DNA of 23,890 nt, taken from an uncultured Lachnospiraceae bacterium (lineage in GTDB: Bacteria > Bacillota > Clostridia > Lachnospirales > Lachnospiraceae). Both the position numbers and the translations under genes were made by a program. Location of the stretch: NCBI GenBank assembly GCA_958426095.1, contig CATZYB010000013.1, forward strand, positions 1 through 23,890, read 5' to 3'. Position 1 is the first letter of the stretch; every line of letters starts with the position of its first letter. The notes beneath the pieces are model-generated. The model was given only the letters and a program-made list of their open reading frames with translations. It was not told the DNA's origin and searched no databases. Of the stretch, positions 21,641 to 23,890 are shown one piece after another.

Positions 21641-23749
21641 ATGGATTTTATTATGAAACAGGAAACATGCAGTCAGGCTGAAAAGAGATATGTATATTTA
21701 AAAAATGTGAAACCGGTTATTTTGAAGGACGCCTTATTTGCTGACGGGACTGCAGAATATGTACAAATGGTCGGTGGGAAAGTGCGTATGCGTTTTCGCA
21801 CGGGCAAAAATAATGTAAGTGCGGTTTATTTGTGGGCTGGAATGAATAGTTTTCCAATGACCAGAGTGGAATCCGTTGGACTTTTTGATTACTATCAGGT
21901 TGAAATCGCCTGTCCGGAGGAAGGTTTTAAATATTATTTTGAAGTGACCTCAGGAAAATTGTCTTTGTATTACAATAAAAGAGGCGTCCATTGTGAACAC
22001 CAGGATTACTATGATTTTAAATTGGTTCCGGGATTTCACACGCCGGATTGGGCAAAGGGGGCGGTATTCTATCAGATTTTTGTAGACCGTTTTTATAACG
22101 GGGATCCATCCAATGATGTGGAGGACAGAGAGTATATTTATATTCAGAAGTATACGAGAAAAGTCGAGGATTGGAACAGTCTGCCGGAAGCCTATGATGT
22201 CTGTCGATTCTACGGCGGAGATCTGCAGGGCGTTATGGACAAACTGGATTATCTTCAGAATCTTGGAGTGGATGTCATTTATCTGAATCCGATTTTTGTA
22301 TCGCCGTCAAATCATAAGTATGATATCCAGGACTATGATTATGTGGACCCGCATTATGGGAAAATTATTTATGAGTCCGGGGAATGTCTGAATGAAGGCG
22401 AAACATCCAATGAACATGCGGCCAAGTACATTTCCAGGGTGACGGATAAGACGAATCTGGAGGCGGGAAATGAATTATTTGCACGGCTGACCCACGAAAT
22501 ACATCGTCGTGGTATGCGGATCATTCTGGACGGTGTGTTTAATCACTGCGGATCGTTCAATAAATGGATGGACAGAGAACGTATCTATGATAAAAACCCG
22601 GATTATGATAAAGGGGCTTATGTCAGCGGAGACAGCCCGTATCGGAATTTCTTTTTATTTCACAGTGAAAACTGGCCGAATAATGGGGATTATGACGGCT
22701 GGTGGGGACATGAGACCCTTCCTAAATTAAATTACGAAGGCTCAAAGGAGCTTTATGAATATATTCTCGGCATTGCCCGAAAATGGCTGTCACCGCCGTA
22801 TAATATCGACGGATGGCGGCTGGACGTGGCGGCCGATCTTGGTCTGTCACCGGAATTTAATCATCGATTCTGGAAAGATTTTCGGAAAGCGGTTAAGGAG
22901 GTTAATCCGGACGCACTTATTCTGGCGGAGCATTATGGGGATCCGACGCCATGGCTTCAGGGGGATGAGTGGGATACGGTGATGAATTATGATGCCTTTA
23001 TGGAACCGGTGACCTGGATGCTGACGGGGATGGAGAAGCACAGCGATGATTATCGGGCGGATCTGTACGGTAATGCGGACGCTTTTCGCGATGCCATGAT
23101 CTATCATATGAGCGCTTTTCAGAGTGAATCGTTATATGTAGCGATGAATGAACTTTCCAATCATGACCATTCCCGGTTTTTGACCCGGACGAATCATCGG
23201 GTCGGACGGATTGGGACGGCCGGTGCAGAAGCAGCCGGTTTAAACATCAATTATGGCATTTTCCGGGAGGCGGTACTTCTGCAGATGACCTGGCCGGGAG
23301 CGCCGACGGTCTATTACGGCGATGAGGCCGGAGTCTGCGGCTGGACGGATCCGGATAACCGTCGAACTTATCCGTGGGGCTCGGAAAATAAAGCATTGAT
23401 CGATTTTCATCGGGATATCATTCGTATTCACAAGGAAAATGAGGTTTTAAAGACCGGTTCTTATTATTTTCTTGCCGGAGGTTATCAATGGCTGGCTTTC
23501 GGAAGATTTAACCGGAATGATCAGATGGTAACCGTCTTAAATAACGACGACCAGGATAAAGAAGTCCGTGTTCCGGTCTGGCTGCTCGGAGTGGGCGGCG
23601 ATGATGAAATGGTAACAGTCATGCGGACGAATGAGTCGGGTTATTATACAAATGCGATGACTTATTCTACCGATCATGGTTATATTTGCATTTCCATGGA
23701 AAGATACGGCGGCTTGCTTTTAAAAGCAAAAAAGCGATACAGACGTTAA
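21641..23749 (+). CDS. GH13 alpha-glucan hydrolase, neopullulanase/cyclomaltodextrinase-like
   Basis: Intracellular alpha-amylase-family enzyme of 702 residues that should cleave maltodextrins, cyclodextrins or pullulan-type oligosaccharides. Residues 1-135 form a CBM34-like beta domain; the TIM barrel begins at WAKGAVFYQIFVDRFYNG. Catalytic motifs are DGVFNH (297-302), DGWRLDVA with nucleophile D395, LAEHYG with acid/base E430, and NHDHSR with D509. Compared with usual family members there is an insertion of roughly 35 residues (about 241-275) after DPHYG. There is no signal peptide, so the substrate must be imported; no transporter lies in the window. GGAGAAGG precedes the ATG. A 16-base palindrome (23714-23729) lies in the last codons. 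Exact specificity is undetermined. Confidence 0.9.
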   Translation: MDFIMKQETCSQAEKRYVYLKNVKPVILKDALFADGTAEYVQMVGGKVRMRFRTGKNNVSAVYLWAGMNSFPMTRVESVGLFDYYQVEIACPEEGFKYYFEVTSGKLSLYYNKRGVHCEHQDYYDFKLVPGFHTPDWAKGAVFYQIFVDRFYNGDPSNDVEDREYIYIQKYTRKVEDWNSLPEAYDVCRFYGGDLQGVMDKLDYLQNLGVDVIYLNPIFVSPSNHKYDIQDYDYVDPHYGKIIYESGECLNEGETSNEHAAKYISRVTDKTNLEAGNELFARLTHEIHRRGMRIILDGVFNHCGSFNKWMDRERIYDKNPDYDKGAYVSGDSPYRNFFLFHSENWPNNGDYDGWWGHETLPKLNYEGSKELYEYILGIARKWLSPPYNIDGWRLDVAADLGLSPEFNHRFWKDFRKAVKEVNPDALILAEHYGDPTPWLQGDEWDTVMNYDAFMEPVTWMLTGMEKHSDDYRADLYGNADAFRDAMIYHMSAFQSESLYVAMNELSNHDHSRFLTRTNHRVGRIGTAGAEAAGLNINYGIFREAVLLQMTWPGAPTVYYGDEAGVCGWTDPDNRRTYPWGSENKALIDFHRDIIRIHKENEVLKTGSYYFLAGGYQWLAFGRFNRNDQMVTVLNNDDQDKEVRVPVWLLGVGGDDEMVTVMRTNESGYYTNAMTYSTDHGYICISMERYGGLLLKAKKRYRR

Positions 23750-23757
23750 AAAAATGC

Positions 23758-23786
23758 TTGCATTTTGGAAAGACATATGCTAAATT
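23758..23786 (+). promoter_or_regulatory. Probable promoter of the tRNA-Tyr gene
   Basis: TTGCAT (23758-23763) lies 17 bases before TAAATT (23781-23786), which is preceded by an extended -10 TGC. The tRNA begins 22 bases further on. No clear terminator separates the amylase gene from it, so read-through is also possible. Confidence 0.5.
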
Positions 23787-23808
23787 AATATATTGTCAGG
23801 ACAGTTGT

Positions 23809-23890
23809 GGATGGATTCCCGAGTGGCCAAAGGGGGCAGACTGTAAATCTGTTGTCGACGACTTCGAAGGTTCGAATCCTTCTCCATCCA
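23809..23890 (+). tRNA. tRNA-Tyr (anticodon GTA)
   Basis: The acceptor strands GGATGGA (23809-23815) and TCCATCC (23883-23889) pair fully, with discriminator A at 23890, the last base of the window. The anticodon loop CTGTAAA carries GTA on a stem GCAGA/TCTGT. The T arm is GAAGG-TTCGAAT-CCTTC. The long variable arm (class II) is as expected for bacterial tyrosine tRNA. Whether CCA is encoded cannot be seen. Confidence 0.95.

Noticed and set aside
23714..23729. Perfect palindrome TTGCTTTTAAAAGCAA as the amylase terminator
   Set aside because: It lies inside the last codons and is followed by A rather than T residues, so it does not fit a terminator on this strand.

Overview
The window reads as chromosomal DNA of an anaerobic, endospore-forming member of the Clostridia, most likely Lachnospiraceae (inference). 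It combines a V-type ATPase operon, a sporulation and division cluster (yabP, yabQ, divIC, spoIIE) beside mazG, hup, tilS, hpt and ftsH, Gram-positive style Shine-Dalgarno sites, and no sign of phage, IS elements or CRISPR. Genes are tightly packed and composition looks even, so this is mostly core genome.

Layout. (1) Bases 1-7912 hold a V-type ATPase operon in the order I-K-E-C-F-A-B-D, with the first gene cut by the window edge; a strong hairpin terminator closes it. The c subunit carries the complete ligand set known from Na+-binding NtpK of Enterococcus hirae, so a sodium-motive machine is predicted. (2) Bases 7981-9707 form a short operon with its own promoter: a double-ACT protein, a nucleotidyltransferase, and a conserved-looking 75-residue protein. 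It ends in a long hairpin that can also terminate the convergent sodA. (3) On the minus strand, 12788-9735, are larC and larE (synthesis of the nickel-pincer nucleotide cofactor of lactate racemase) followed by an Mn-type superoxide dismutase gene. larC and mazG are divergent and each has a recognisable sigma-A-type promoter.

(4) Bases 12863-21325 are the classic Firmicute block mazG - hup - rqcP - yabP - yabQ - divIC - spoIIE - tilS - hpt - ftsH. It serves nucleotide sanitation, nucleoid structure, ribosome rescue, spore coat and cortex, septum formation, sigma-F activation, tRNA-Ile lysidine synthesis, purine salvage and membrane proteolysis. Compared with the Bacillus subtilis locus, yabR and yabS/yabT are absent and hup is inserted. 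divIC has its own promoter, and possible Spo0A boxes precede spoIIE. (5) Bases 21283-21640 contain no protein gene. They hold the ftsH terminator, a candidate C-rich small RNA gene (promoter, C7 tract, hairpin with a C-rich loop, anti-SD motif, terminator) and the promoter of the next gene. (6) The window ends with a cytoplasmic GH13 neopullulanase/cyclomaltodextrinase-like enzyme and a tRNA-Tyr.

The most unusual element is the candidate small RNA at about 21447-21552. Its unpaired CCTTCTCC is exactly complementary to the Shine-Dalgarno sequence of the downstream amylase gene. Several gene starts (ntpD, the small protein, larC, yabP, tilS) were moved inward from the longest reading frame on the basis of ribosome binding sites and family N-termini.
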